DNA from: Pedomonas mirosovicensis
Lineage (GTDB): Bacteria > Pseudomonadota > Alphaproteobacteria > Sphingomonadales > Sphingomonadaceae
Reading direction: 5' to 3'
Assembly: GCF_022569295.1 (NCBI RefSeq)
Contig: NZ_JAKFIA010000001.1
Span: forward strand, 1,503,001 to 1,567,000
DNA: 64,000 nucleotides
Below the pieces are notes generated by a model, which saw only the letters and a program-made list of their open reading frames with translations, did no database searches and was not told where the DNA came from. The translations under genes were made by a program, and so were the position numbers. Positions 8,929 through 17,298 of this stretch are shown here, in pieces (within the stretch, counting starts at the first letter, position 1; each line of letters starts with the position of its first letter).

Positions 8929-10182
8929 TTACGTTTCAGCGACGATCCGGTCCTGAGAGTGGGACAGCTGGCCCTCCCACTTCGCAACCACCGCCGTCGC
9001 GACAGAGTTGCCCACCACATTGGTGGCGCTGCGGCCCATGTCAAGGAACTGGTCCACGGCCAATACCAGGAGCAAGCCCGCTTCGGGGATGTTGAAGTGG
9101 GCGAGCGTGGCGGCGATCACCACCAGCGAGGCGCGCGGAACGCCCGCCATGCCCTTGGAGGTGACCATGAGCAGCAGGCACATGGTGATCTGCTGGGCCA
9201 GCGTCAGCTCGATGCCGTAGGCCTGCGCGATGAACAGGGTCGCGAAGGTGCAGTACATCATCGACCCGTCCAGATTGAACGAGTAGCCGAGCGGCAGCAC
9301 GAAGCTGGCGATACGGTTGGGAACGCCGAATTCCTCCAGGCGCTCCAGCATCTTCGGGTAGGCGGCTTCCGACGAGGCGGTGGAGAAGGAGAGCAGGGCA
9401 GGCTCGCGCATGGCGCGCACAAGGCCGCGCACCCGGCCGCCCAGCACCAGGAAGCCGGCGAACACCAGCACGCCCCACAGCAGGAACAGCGACAGGTAGA
9501 AGCTGCCGACGAACTTGCCGTAGACCCCGATGATATCCAGCCCCTGGGTGGTGACGGTGGCGGCCACGGCGGCGAACACGGCAAGGGGCGCGGCCATCAT
9601 CACGTAGCCGGTGATCTTCAGCATCACGTGGGCCATCTGGTCGGCGAACTGGGCGACGAGGCGGCCCTTCTCGCCCAGCTGGGTGAGCGCAATGCCCACG
9701 AACACCGAGAAGACGACGATCTGCAGGATCTCGTTGTTCGCCATGGCCTCGGCGATGGAGCGCGGCACCAGGTGGGTGATGAACTCCTTCAGCGACATGC
9801 CGCCCGTTCCCACATCAGCGTGCTGGCTGAGATCGGGCAGGGGCAGGCCAAGGCCGACGCCCGGCTGGAGCAGGTTGACGAGGAACGCGCCAAGGAACAG
9901 CGATACGGCGGAGGCGCACACGAACCAGAGCATCGTCTTGAGACCGACCCGGCCGACGGAGGCGCTGTCTTCCATATGGGCGATGCCGACCACCAGGGTC
10001 GAGAACACCAGCGGCGCAATGATCATCTTGATGAGCCGCAGGAACACATCGGTGATGATGGAAAAATAGCCCGCGATTTCCTTGGCGGATTCGGCGCTCC
10101 CCGCACCGTGATTGCACAGGTGGCCGACGATAACGCCCAGGATCATGGCGGCGAGAATGAGCAGCGTGAAGCGGCGTTGCAT
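8929..10182 (-). CDS. dicarboxylate/amino acid:cation symporter (DctA/GltP family)
   Basis: Inner-membrane secondary transporter of 417 residues (DAACS family) moving C4-dicarboxylates or acidic amino acids with H+ or Na+. Eight transmembrane segments and two re-entrant hairpins are expected; signatures seen are the serine-rich hairpin SFSTASSEAAYPKML, the NLDGSMMY(C)TFATLFIAQA segment (NxDG), and the AxxGIPRAxx-like MAGVPRASLVV, then FLDMGRSATNVVGNSVAT at the C-terminus. That set fits DctA/GltP in general; substrate choice cannot be told. ATG 10182 has a modest AGG upstream. Transcribed alone, divergent from the TauE-like gene across a 490-bp gap. Confidence 0.93.
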   Translation of the reverse strand: MQRRFTLLILAAMILGVIVGHLCNHGAGSAESAKEIAGYFSIITDVFLRLIKMIIAPLVFSTLVVGIAHMEDSASVGRVGLKTMLWFVCASAVSLFLGAFLVNLLQPGVGLGLPLPDLSQHADVGTGGMSLKEFITHLVPRSIAEAMANNEILQIVVFSVFVGIALTQLGEKGRLVAQFADQMAHVMLKITGYVMMAAPLAVFAAVAATVTTQGLDIIGVYGKFVGSFYLSLFLLWGVLVFAGFLVLGGRVRGLVRAMREPALLSFSTASSEAAYPKMLERLEEFGVPNRIASFVLPLGYSFNLDGSMMYCTFATLFIAQAYGIELTLAQQITMCLLLMVTSKGMAGVPRASLVVIAATLAHFNIPEAGLLLVLAVDQFLDMGRSATNVVGNSVATAVVAKWEGQLSHSQDRIVAET

Positions 10183-10674
10183 GACCTGCCTTTGTTCATT
10201 TTGAAACGTTGATGAATAAGCGACCAGGCTGTCGAGTCAACCGTTGGGGGCGAGTATCCGGGCGGGCGCGGGGGCGGAGAAGGCCGCGGCGAGCGGCCAT
10301 TCCACCACGGAAAGAGGCGCCATCCGCGCAAAAGGCCTGTTCTGCTGGCGCCTCTTCCCGCTATGTTGGGGAGGTGAGGCGCTGATCCCGGCGCGTGGGC
10401 GCCGGGCTGTTGCGATGGCTTTGGCCGCTGTGCCGACCCGTCTGAGGCGGGGCAAAATCTTTCCTGCAACGCTGCGGGAGACAACAAAAAGGAAGCTGCG
10501 ATGGCGAAGGCGATGGCGTGCAATGAGGCATTGGGCAGGGCCTGGAACGGGGCGCAGAGCGAGCGAGGCGAAGCTGATGTTTGCGTGATCGTAGCAAAAC
10601 TGTGTTGCGATCAGCCGCTCGCTGGCTAGGTTCGGCAGTCTTTCGTGACCACAGTTGAGGGCGTTACGGGCGTA
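10183..10674. other. intergenic region with a perfect hairpin and a dispersed repeat copy
   Basis: No convincing gene. It holds the divergent promoter area for the symporter and the TauE-like permease, a perfect 11-bp inverted repeat (AAGAGGCGCCA at 10312-10322 with TGGCGCCTCTT at 10346-10356, 23-base loop), and from about 10398 to 10578 a stretch that resembles the region 51321-51486 (shared words GGCGCCGGG, GTTGCGA, TGGCCGC, GGGGCA, AGGCGAAGCT), which suggests a dispersed intergenic repeat. Confidence 0.6.
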
Positions 10675-11427
10675 ATGGACTTGCTCGGCTCCGATTTCCT
10701 GCTGTTCATCGCCATCGGCTTCGTAGGACAGCTCTTTGACGGCGCTCTCGGCATGGGATTCGGTGTCATCAGCTACACCGTGCTCTCAAGCATCGGCATT
10801 CCGTACACGGTGGTCAGCGCCAGCGTGAACGGGGCGAAGATCTTCACCGGCGCGGTCTCGGGCTCGGCCCATATTCGCCACAAGAACGTGGACTGGCGCA
10901 TGTTCCGCCTGCTGGCCCTGGCGGGCGCGGTCGGCGGCGTGCTCGGCGTGCTCATGCTGACCCAGGTGCCCGGTACGATCATCCGCCCGGTCATCGCCAT
11001 TTATCTCACCATTGTCGGCGTCTTCATCATTCTGCGCGCCTATCGCATGGTGACAGGCAAGGTCTCGACCAAGCGGACCATCGGCATCGGCATGGCCGGC
11101 GGTTTCCTGGAAGCGACGGCAGGCGTGTGGGGGCCGCTTGTGACCAGCAACATGATCGCCAGCGGCTCGACGCCCCGCTACGCGGTGGGCACGGCCAACC
11201 TGGCCGAGTTCGTCGTTGCCCTTGTGGTCTCGACCATGCTGATCCCCCATATCGGCATCGAGAGCTTCTCCAAGGCCGTCATCGGGCTGCTCATCGGCGC
11301 CGTGCTGGCCGCGCCGTTGGCCGCGCGTTTCGCCCGCCAGCTGCCTGCCCGCACGCTGACGATCGGCGTCGGGCTCATGGTCGTCGTCACCAGCCTCTAC
11401 CGTTTGTATCAGACCTATTTCATGTAA
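10675..11427 (+). CDS. TauE/SafE family sulfite-exporter-like permease
   Basis: Integral membrane protein of 250-260 residues with about eight hydrophobic segments, family TauE/SafE (sulfite and sulfonate export and other anions). The two half-repeat signatures are seen: GQLFDGALGMGFGVISYTV early and GFLEATAGVWGPLVTSNMIASG in the second half, followed by GTANLAEFVVALV. The frame also contains an upstream GTG at 10645; ATG 10675 is chosen, but neither start has a strong SD. It lies just before oxyR in the same direction, with 136 bp between, so co-transcription is possible but not evident. Substrate is unknown. Confidence 0.85.
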   Translation: MDLLGSDFLLFIAIGFVGQLFDGALGMGFGVISYTVLSSIGIPYTVVSASVNGAKIFTGAVSGSAHIRHKNVDWRMFRLLALAGAVGGVLGVLMLTQVPGTIIRPVIAIYLTIVGVFIILRAYRMVTGKVSTKRTIGIGMAGGFLEATAGVWGPLVTSNMIASGSTPRYAVGTANLAEFVVALVVSTMLIPHIGIESFSKAVIGLLIGAVLAAPLAARFARQLPARTLTIGVGLMVVVTSLYRLYQTYFM

Positions 11428-11563
11428 TCCGCCAGCTGCCGGAAACTCCGGGGCATTTTGCGGTCGCGACCATTGGGACGCATGGAGCGGCAGGCGTACG
11501 ACCGCGGGATGGACTTATCGATCGTGCAAATTATAATTGCGCGAAAAATTGAGGGTATCGATC

Positions 11564-12547
11564 ATGAACCTCCCGACGATCAAGCAGCTGCAATATCTCA
11601 CCACCCTCTATGAGCATGGTCACTTCGGCCGGGCGGCCGATGCCTGTTTCGTCACCCAATCCACCCTGTCCGCCGGTCTGCGCGAGCTGGAGGCGGTGCT
11701 GGACGCAACGCTGGTGGAGCGCACCAAGCGTGTCGTCCGCTTCACCCCGCTGGGCGAGAAGGTGGCGCGCAAGGCCTATAACGTGCTGCGGGAAGTGACG
11801 GAGATCGCCCAGCTGGCGCGTGCGGCGGGACGGCCGCTGGCGGGCGAGCTGCGGCTGGGCGTGATCCCGACCATCGCGCCGTTCTTTCTCCCGAAGGTGC
11901 TGCCGGCGCTGCGTCGGTCCTATCCGGATCTGAAGCTCTACCTGCGCGAAGAGATGAGCCATGTGGCTTGCGACGCCTTGATGCGCGGCCAGCTGGACTG
12001 CGTGCTCCTGGCCTTGCCCTACGGCTGCGGCGATGTGGAGGCGGCGGAGCTGTTTGACGATGAACTGATGGCCGCCCTGCATGAGGAAGAGACGCACAGC
12101 GTGCCCGAGACGGTGAACCCAGCGGACCTGGATAGCGACCACATGCTGCTGCTGGAAGACGGCCACTGCCTCAGGAACCACGCGCTTGCCGCCTGCGACC
12201 GGCCGGACCTGCGCGGCGAGCGGGCAATTCTCGGCACTTCGCTGCACACGCTGGTGCAAATGGTGGATAACCAGCTGGGCGTTACCCTGCTGCCGAAGAT
12301 GGCGGTGGATGCGGGCATCCTTGACGGCACCCACGTCGTCACCCGGCCGCTCACCTCCGCGAACGCCAAGCGCCGCATCGCTCTGGTATGGCGGCGCAAG
12401 AGCCCGCGCGAGGACGAGTTCCGTCTGCTGGCGAACTTCTTCATCGCCGCGCGTGACGGCTCGGTCCCCGCTCCGGTGGAGGGGGGCGAGGGGTCTCGGC
12501 GGGTGGGGGAGGTTGTGCCCGCGGGCGACTCTCCCCAGGCTGGCTGA
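11564..12547 (+). CDS. oxyR: hydrogen-peroxide-sensing LysR regulator OxyR
   Basis: LysR-type DNA-binding regulator of 327 residues that is turned on by peroxide through a disulfide and activates antioxidant genes. N-terminal wHTH LPTIKQLQYLTTLYEHGHFG..AA..CFVTQSTLS, then the effector domain. Both redox cysteines are present in the OxyR-specific stretch LLEDGHCLRNHALAAC, at about residues 202 and 211 (Cys199/Cys208 of E. coli). The start MNLPTIKQ is preceded by GAGGG. The last 25 residues are a glycine/glutamate-rich extension beyond the usual end. No katG or ahpC lies adjacent, so its targets are elsewhere. Confidence 0.95.
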   Translation: MNLPTIKQLQYLTTLYEHGHFGRAADACFVTQSTLSAGLRELEAVLDATLVERTKRVVRFTPLGEKVARKAYNVLREVTEIAQLARAAGRPLAGELRLGVIPTIAPFFLPKVLPALRRSYPDLKLYLREEMSHVACDALMRGQLDCVLLALPYGCGDVEAAELFDDELMAALHEEETHSVPETVNPADLDSDHMLLLEDGHCLRNHALAACDRPDLRGERAILGTSLHTLVQMVDNQLGVTLLPKMAVDAGILDGTHVVTRPLTSANAKRRIALVWRRKSPREDEFRLLANFFIAARDGSVPAPVEGGEGSRRVGEVVPAGDSPQAG

Positions 12548-12606
12548 GCCTCTTCATCTGGCGCGCCGCCAGGCCGGAGAGGCCGGGCCGCTAGGGGGAG
12601 GAAGCC

Positions 12607-13584
12607 ATGAAAGCCATCATCTGCAATGCCTTCGGCGCGCCGGAGGATTTGAGATTCGCCGATTGCCCGTCGCCCGGCGTGGGGGCGGGGCAGGTTCGCA
12701 TTCGCGTCCATGCGGCGGGGGTCAACTTCCCCGATACGCTCATCATCCAGGGTAAATACCAGTTCAGGCCGCCGTTTCCCTTCTCGCCGGGGGCGGAAGT
12801 GGCGGGCACCGTCGACGCGGTGGGCGAGGGCGTTGCCCACGTAAAGCCGGGGGACCGGGTGCTCGGCACCGGCATTTTCGGCGGCTACGCCGAGGAAATG
12901 GTGGTGGACGCCAGCGCTTGCTTCCCCATTCCAGACACGATGCCCTTCGAGACGGCAGCCGGTTTCCTCCTCACCTACGGCACCTCGCACCATGCCCTCA
13001 AGCAGCGGGCCACCCTCCAGCCGGGGGAGACGGTGCTGGTGCTGGGCGCGGCGGGCGGCGTCGGGCTCGCCGCTGTCGAGCTGGCCAAAGCCATGGGCGC
13101 ACGCGTCATCGCCGCCGCCTCCACCGACGAGAAGCTGGCGCTCACCCGCGAATACGGCGCGGACGGGCTCATCAACTACACGGCGCAGGACCTGCGCGAG
13201 GCGGTGAAGGCGCTGACCGGGGGCAAGGGCGTCGATGTGATCTACGATCCGGTGGGCGGTGACCTCGCCGAACCCGCCTTCCGCTCCATCGGTTGGGGCG
13301 GGCGCTATCTGGTGGTGGGCTTTGCGGGCGGGGACATCCCCTCTCTGCCGCTCAACCTGCCGCTGCTGAAAGGCGCGGCCATCGTCGGCGTGTTCTGGGG
13401 GCAGTTCACCCGGCTGGAGCCGGAAGTGCATCAGGCCAACGTGGCCGAGCTGCTGGCCTGGGCAGCGGAAGGCCGCCTCAAGCCCCACATCAGCGAGGTT
13501 TTCCCCTTGGCGCGGGCCGCCGAGGCGCTGCGTGTCGTTATGGAGCGCAAGGCCAAGGGCAAGGTGGTGCTGAAGGTGGCGTGA
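12607..13584 (+). CDS. NADPH:quinone oxidoreductase family protein (zinc-free MDR)
   Basis: Medium-chain dehydrogenase/reductase of 325 residues, cytoplasmic, NADPH-dependent. The GroES-like half holds VRIRVHAAGVNFPDTLIIQG and FSPGAEVAGTVDAVGEGV; the nucleotide half has the glycine motif VLGAAGGVGLAAVELAKA near residue 145 and DVIYDPVGGD. The catalytic zinc ligands of alcohol dehydrogenases are absent, which places it with quinone oxidoreductase (Qor) and related enoyl reductases. GGGGAGGAAG precedes the ATG. It is 59 bp after oxyR in the same direction; a link to oxidative stress is possible but is inference from position. A double-hairpin repeat follows. Confidence 0.9.
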   Translation: MKAIICNAFGAPEDLRFADCPSPGVGAGQVRIRVHAAGVNFPDTLIIQGKYQFRPPFPFSPGAEVAGTVDAVGEGVAHVKPGDRVLGTGIFGGYAEEMVVDASACFPIPDTMPFETAAGFLLTYGTSHHALKQRATLQPGETVLVLGAAGGVGLAAVELAKAMGARVIAAASTDEKLALTREYGADGLINYTAQDLREAVKALTGGKGVDVIYDPVGGDLAEPAFRSIGWGGRYLVVGFAGGDIPSLPLNLPLLKGAAIVGVFWGQFTRLEPEVHQANVAELLAWAAEGRLKPHISEVFPLARAAEALRVVMERKAKGKVVLKVA

Positions 13585-13607
13585 TCTGGACTGGTTTTTA
13601 GAATTTC

Positions 13608-13743
13608 TTGCAGGGGTCTCGGACCCCTGCACCCCGTTCGATTTATCGGGCCGCGCCTTTCAGAATCGGTCGAGACCGTGCCGTTTGCGCGTCCCATTAG
13701 AAAACGAATGGGGGTTCCAAGGGGGTCCGCGACCCCCTTGGTA
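13608..13743. repeat. intergenic double-hairpin element, copy 1
   Basis: Two perfect GC-rich hairpins flank a variable middle: GCAGGGGTC-TCG-GACCCCTGC (13610-13630) followed by ACCCCGTTCG, and AACGAATGGGGGT then CCAAGGGGGTC-CGC-GACCCCCTTGG (13717-13741). The outer parts are imperfect inverted copies of each other. Related copies lie at 18361-18524 and 61750-61873, with a one-arm form at 47709-47732. It lies between convergent genes and may act as a terminator. Confidence 0.8.
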
Positions 13744-13779
13744 AATCTACAAAAATCGCAAACACTTACGCCCGGATGT

Positions 13780-14541
13780 TTACGCCCGGATGTAGCTGCC
13801 GCCGTTCACGTCGATGGTGGTGCCGGTCATGGCGGCGGGGGCTTCGCCCGCGCAGTAGACGATGACGTTCGCCACTTCATCGGGGGTTGCCATGCGGCCG
13901 AGCGGGATGTCGGCCGAGGCGGCGGCCTCGCCGTAGACGCGCACCCAGTCCTCCGCCATTTCGGTGCGGGTGAAGCCGGGGGCGATATTGTAGGCGAGGA
14001 TGTTCTTGGCGGCAAAGCCGCGGGCGATGGATTTGGTCAGCGCCGCCTGCGCCGCCTTGGAGGCGGCGTAGTGCATGTAGTCCGGCGTGTCGCCCCGGTG
14101 CGCCGCGCGGCTGATGAGGGTGACGACGCGGCCGCCGCCGTTGGCCTCGAAGTGGGGGATGGCGCATTTGCACAGGTCCGCCGAGGCGATGACGTTCACC
14201 TGAATGGTGTTGGCCCAGTCGTGGGTCCAGCGGTCCCAGTCCGCATTCACGCCGCTTTCGGCAAAGGTGGCCGCGTTGTTGACGAGCACGTCGATCTTGC
14301 CGTTCGGAGCCAGCGCAAGGGCCTGTTCCCACACCGCGCGGCCCGCGCCGGGCGCGCCGAGATCGCCCTCGACCAGCGCGCCGTGGCCGCCGATGTCGTT
14401 CAGCACAGCCTCGGCTGCCTGCCGGTTGCGGCCGTAGTGGATGATGGCGAACGCGCCCTTGGCGGCGAGCTGGCGCACGGCAGCGGCGCCGATGCCGCGG
14501 GAGCCGCCGGTGATGAGAACGGTGCGATTGGCGAGGGTCAT
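13780..14541 (-). CDS. SDR family NAD(P)-dependent oxidoreductase
   Basis: Classical short-chain dehydrogenase of 253 residues, cytoplasmic. Seen: cofactor motif TGGSRGIGAA near residue 10, NNAATF (the NNAG-type beta-4 motif), catalytic Ser in TLISRAAH and YMHYAASKAAQAALT with the YxxxK pair, and the C-terminal DVNGGSYIRA typical of FabG-like enzymes. An Arg-type pocket after beta-2 (YGRNRQ) suggests NADP preference. The substrate is unknown. The start MTLANRT is favoured over upstream in-frame Met codons because it matches the family; SD is GGGAAGG. Downstream lies repeat element copy 1; upstream is the LysE-type gene in the same direction. Confidence 0.88.
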   Translation of the reverse strand: MTLANRTVLITGGSRGIGAAAVRQLAAKGAFAIIHYGRNRQAAEAVLNDIGGHGALVEGDLGAPGAGRAVWEQALALAPNGKIDVLVNNAATFAESGVNADWDRWTHDWANTIQVNVIASADLCKCAIPHFEANGGGRVVTLISRAAHRGDTPDYMHYAASKAAQAALTKSIARGFAAKNILAYNIAPGFTRTEMAEDWVRVYGEAAASADIPLGRMATPDEVANVIVYCAGEAPAAMTGTTIDVNGGSYIRA

Positions 14542-14648
14542 GTGACGAGCCTTCCCTTGAAGCCACAACAGGGGGAGCCGCCAGCAGCGGCCCCGCCGGG
14601 CCGTCATAGGGCTTCAACGGAGCGCGGTCGAGGGGGCGTTGCGGGCGC

Positions 14649-15287
14649 TTACGGGCGATAGCCGAGCAGCGCCGCCCCAAAGCCCATGAACAGCACGCCC
14701 GTCAGGCGGCTGAAGGCCCGCTGCCAGGTGGCGCGGGTGAGCAGCCGGGCGAGCTTGCGCCCGCCAAGCGCGTAGGTGCAGTACCAGAAGCTCTCCAGCA
14801 CCACGAAGGTCGCCACGAGGATGGCGAACTGCGGCCCCTGCGGGGCGTGCTTGTCGATGAACTGGGGGAAGAAGGCGGCGGCGAAGACGAGCAGCTTGGG
14901 GTTGCTGAGGCCGACCAGGAGCCCGCCCCGGTAAAGGGCGAAGGCGGACGTGCCGGTGGTCGGGGGCGCGGCGTCCGCCCCCGGTTCGGCGATCAGGACG
15001 GGCGAGGTGTCCCGCCACGCCTTGATGCCGAGATAGATGAGGTAGGCAACACCTGCGTATTTCAGCACGTCGAACACCAGCGGAGAGGCGGCCAGCACCG
15101 CGCTCAGCCCCGCCGCCGAGGCGCTGACAGCGATGAGGATGGCGGACATGCACCCGGCCATGGCGGCCAGCGTGCGCCGGAAGCCGAAGCGCAGGCTGCG
15201 GGTGAGGATGTGCAGCATGTTCGGCCCCGGCGTCCCGCAGATGAGGAACACCGCGCACACGAAGATCCACCAGGTTTGAAGGGACAT
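14649..15287 (-). CDS. LysE/RhtB family amino-acid exporter
   Basis: Inner-membrane exporter of 212 residues with six predicted hydrophobic segments; family members export lysine, homoserine, threonine or similar. The hallmark FLICGTPGPNMLHILTRSL near residue 14 (GPN motif) is followed by GCMSAILIAVSASAAG and the middle LYRGGLLVGLSNPKLLVFAAAFFPQFI, which is the conserved NPK motif. The frame is open far upstream into the intergenic region and the MFS gene; ATG 15287 is the first codon that fits the family. Substrate cannot be assigned. It sits between the SDR gene and the MFS gene, all on the same strand. Confidence 0.9.
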   Translation of the reverse strand: MSLQTWWIFVCAVFLICGTPGPNMLHILTRSLRFGFRRTLAAMAGCMSAILIAVSASAAGLSAVLAASPLVFDVLKYAGVAYLIYLGIKAWRDTSPVLIAEPGADAAPPTTGTSAFALYRGGLLVGLSNPKLLVFAAAFFPQFIDKHAPQGPQFAILVATFVVLESFWYCTYALGGRKLARLLTRATWQRAFSRLTGVLFMGFGAALLGYRP

Positions 15288-15375
15288 GGTTCGCGAACTC
15301 CCACTCTGCTGCCCGGCCCCTGTTGCCGCCCGATGGCGGCCGAATTGAGGCCGGGCCTTGCCTTCGTTGCCGCCG

Positions 15376-16938
15376 TCAGTGCTGCATGGCGTCCGCCGCC
15401 TTTTCGGTGGCGTGGCGCAGCAGGGTGATGGCCAGAACGGCGAGCGTGCCCATGATGAGCGCGCCGATGCCGGCAGCCACCTGCAACCCGGCGACGAACG
15501 CTTCCCGCGCCGCCACCAGCATGGCCGCCGCCTGCGGGCCGCCCATCTGTTCGGCAGCCGCTGCCGCCGCGAACAGGGATTCGCGGCCCGCTGCCGCCAG
15601 CGCCTCGGAGAGGCCGAGGGGCAGGCTGTCCGCCACCACAGACTGGTAAATGGCGGCGGCCAGGCTCCCCATGACGGCAATGCCGACGGCATTGGCCAAC
15701 TCCAGCGTCGTCTCGGACAGTCCGGAGGCCTCGCCGGCCCGTTCGGGCGGGGCTGCGCCCAGAATGGCGTTGGTGAGCAGGGTGATCGCGGCGTGCGCGC
15801 CGACAATGCCGAGGCTGAGCCCGGCGATAATGACCGGATAGCCCTGCGTTGCCGGAGTCTGGGTGAGCAGCGCAAGCCCCACGGCGCTGATGAGAAGACC
15901 GCCGCCAATCACGAACGCCGAGCGCACCTTGCCCGCCGCCCACGGCGCGAGCATGGAGCCGGCGGTGCCCGCAACCAGGGCCGGCAAGAGGCCAAGGCCC
16001 GCTTCCAGTGGCGTGAAGCCCAGAACCAGCTGCATATACTGGCTGCTGAGGAAGAAGGGAGCCGCCACCGCAAGCACGATCAGCGTCTGGGTGGTGAGCG
16101 TGGCGCGGAAGGCGGAGTTGCGGAACAGCTCCGGGTTGACCATCGGGTCGGCAAGCCGTTTCTGCCGCCGCACGAAGGCCGCGCCGATAAGGACGCCCGC
16201 GACCAGGCCCAGGATGGCATCCCAGGTCAGGCCATCGATGGCGATGTGCTTGACGCCATAGACCGTGGCCATCACCGCGCTCGTCGCCAGCGCCGCGCTG
16301 ACGAGATCGAGCCGGCCGGGATCGGCCTTCCTATATTCCGGCAGCAGGAACGGAGCGACGGCCAGCAGCAGCACCATCACCGGCACATTGAGCAGAAACA
16401 CCGCACCCCACCACCAATGCTCCAGCACGATGCCGCCAAGGATGGGCCCGGCTGCGCCGCCGCCCATCATCAGGCTGATCCAGACGGCCAGGGCAAAGCC
16501 CCGCTGTTTTTCGTCATGGAACATGTTGCGGATGAGCGAGAGGGTGGAGGGCATCAGCGTTGCCGCCGCCACGCCCAGGAGCGCCCGTGCGGCGATGAGC
16601 ATGGCCGGGGTGCTGGAAAAGGCGGCGATGACCGAGGTCGCGCTGAACGCGGCTGCGCCTATGAGCAACAGCTTGCGCCGGCCGATGCGGTCGCCCAGCG
16701 CGCCCATGGTGACCAGCGACCCGGCGATGAAGAAGCCGTAGATATCGATGATCCAGAGAAGCTGCGTGCTCGTCGGCTTCAGGTCAGCCGAGAGATGCGG
16801 CACGGCAAGGTGCAGCACCGTCATGTCGATGGCGATGAGAAGCGCGGGGAGAACGAGAACGCCAAGGCCGATCCACTCGCGCCAAGTGGCGCTGGGAGCA
16901 GGCGAGGGGTCAGTGGTTTGTGATAAAGGCGCGTGCAC
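15376..16938 (-). CDS. MFS drug efflux transporter, DHA2 (14-TM) family
   Basis: Inner-membrane H+ antiporter of 520 residues with 14 predicted helices, the DHA2 group that includes SmvA/QacA-type multidrug and biocide pumps. Motif D1-like ALLIAIDMTVLHLAVPHLS in TM1, motif A GALGDRIGRRKLLLIGA, motif C-like region GGGAAGPILGGIVLEHWWWG. These point to SmvA-like pumps for cationic compounds, but the substrate is not proved. It starts at GTG 16938 (HAPLSQTTDPSP); the SD is weak. Downstream (88 bp) is the LysE-type exporter. A 360-bp gap upstream has short dyads that could bind a regulator, though no TetR-type gene is adjacent. Confidence 0.88.
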   Translation of the reverse strand: MHAPLSQTTDPSPAPSATWREWIGLGVLVLPALLIAIDMTVLHLAVPHLSADLKPTSTQLLWIIDIYGFFIAGSLVTMGALGDRIGRRKLLLIGAAAFSATSVIAAFSSTPAMLIAARALLGVAAATLMPSTLSLIRNMFHDEKQRGFALAVWISLMMGGGAAGPILGGIVLEHWWWGAVFLLNVPVMVLLLAVAPFLLPEYRKADPGRLDLVSAALATSAVMATVYGVKHIAIDGLTWDAILGLVAGVLIGAAFVRRQKRLADPMVNPELFRNSAFRATLTTQTLIVLAVAAPFFLSSQYMQLVLGFTPLEAGLGLLPALVAGTAGSMLAPWAAGKVRSAFVIGGGLLISAVGLALLTQTPATQGYPVIIAGLSLGIVGAHAAITLLTNAILGAAPPERAGEASGLSETTLELANAVGIAVMGSLAAAIYQSVVADSLPLGLSEALAAAGRESLFAAAAAAEQMGGPQAAAMLVAAREAFVAGLQVAAGIGALIMGTLAVLAITLLRHATEKAADAMQH

Positions 16939-17298
16939 TGGAGGTAATCCTTCTTAGGGTGCGGGCCTGGCGAAGAAGTTTGCGCCTCGACGCGGCGCGA
17001 CTCCAGCTCCCGGCCTGCGGGGTCAGCATCAGGCTAAGGAATGACAGCCTGATTAAATCATGATGCTTGCAGTGGTTTATCGTGGCGTTCGGCTGGAAAA
17101 GCGCAACACAACAGCCCGCCCGGAAAAAGCGGGGCGGCCTTCTAGCGCAAGCCGTATTCCGAAGCAATAGGTTTGGTATAGTTTCAATTAGCTAATAATT
17201 GGGCTCAACCTTGATGCAAGTCGCGCAGACAGCCGGCAGCCGCTGCGCGCCGCGCCTTGTATTGAGCCGAAGGTGCGTGCCGGGCCAGATTGCCGGGG
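16939..17298. other. intergenic region upstream of the MFS gene, two short dyads
   Basis: No gene seen. Two small inverted repeats stand out from the GC-rich surroundings: TGATTAAATCA at 17050-17060 and CAATTAGCTAATAATTG at 17185-17201. The first lies about 110 bp upstream of the MFS start and could be an operator; this is inference from symmetry and AT-richness only. Confidence 0.4.

Noticed and set aside
10143-10597. Open frames on both strands in the gap before the TauE-like gene
   Set aside because: Composition is arginine/proline/serine-rich as in random GC-rich frames, and the stretch resembles another intergenic region (51321-51486), so a repeat is the better explanation.
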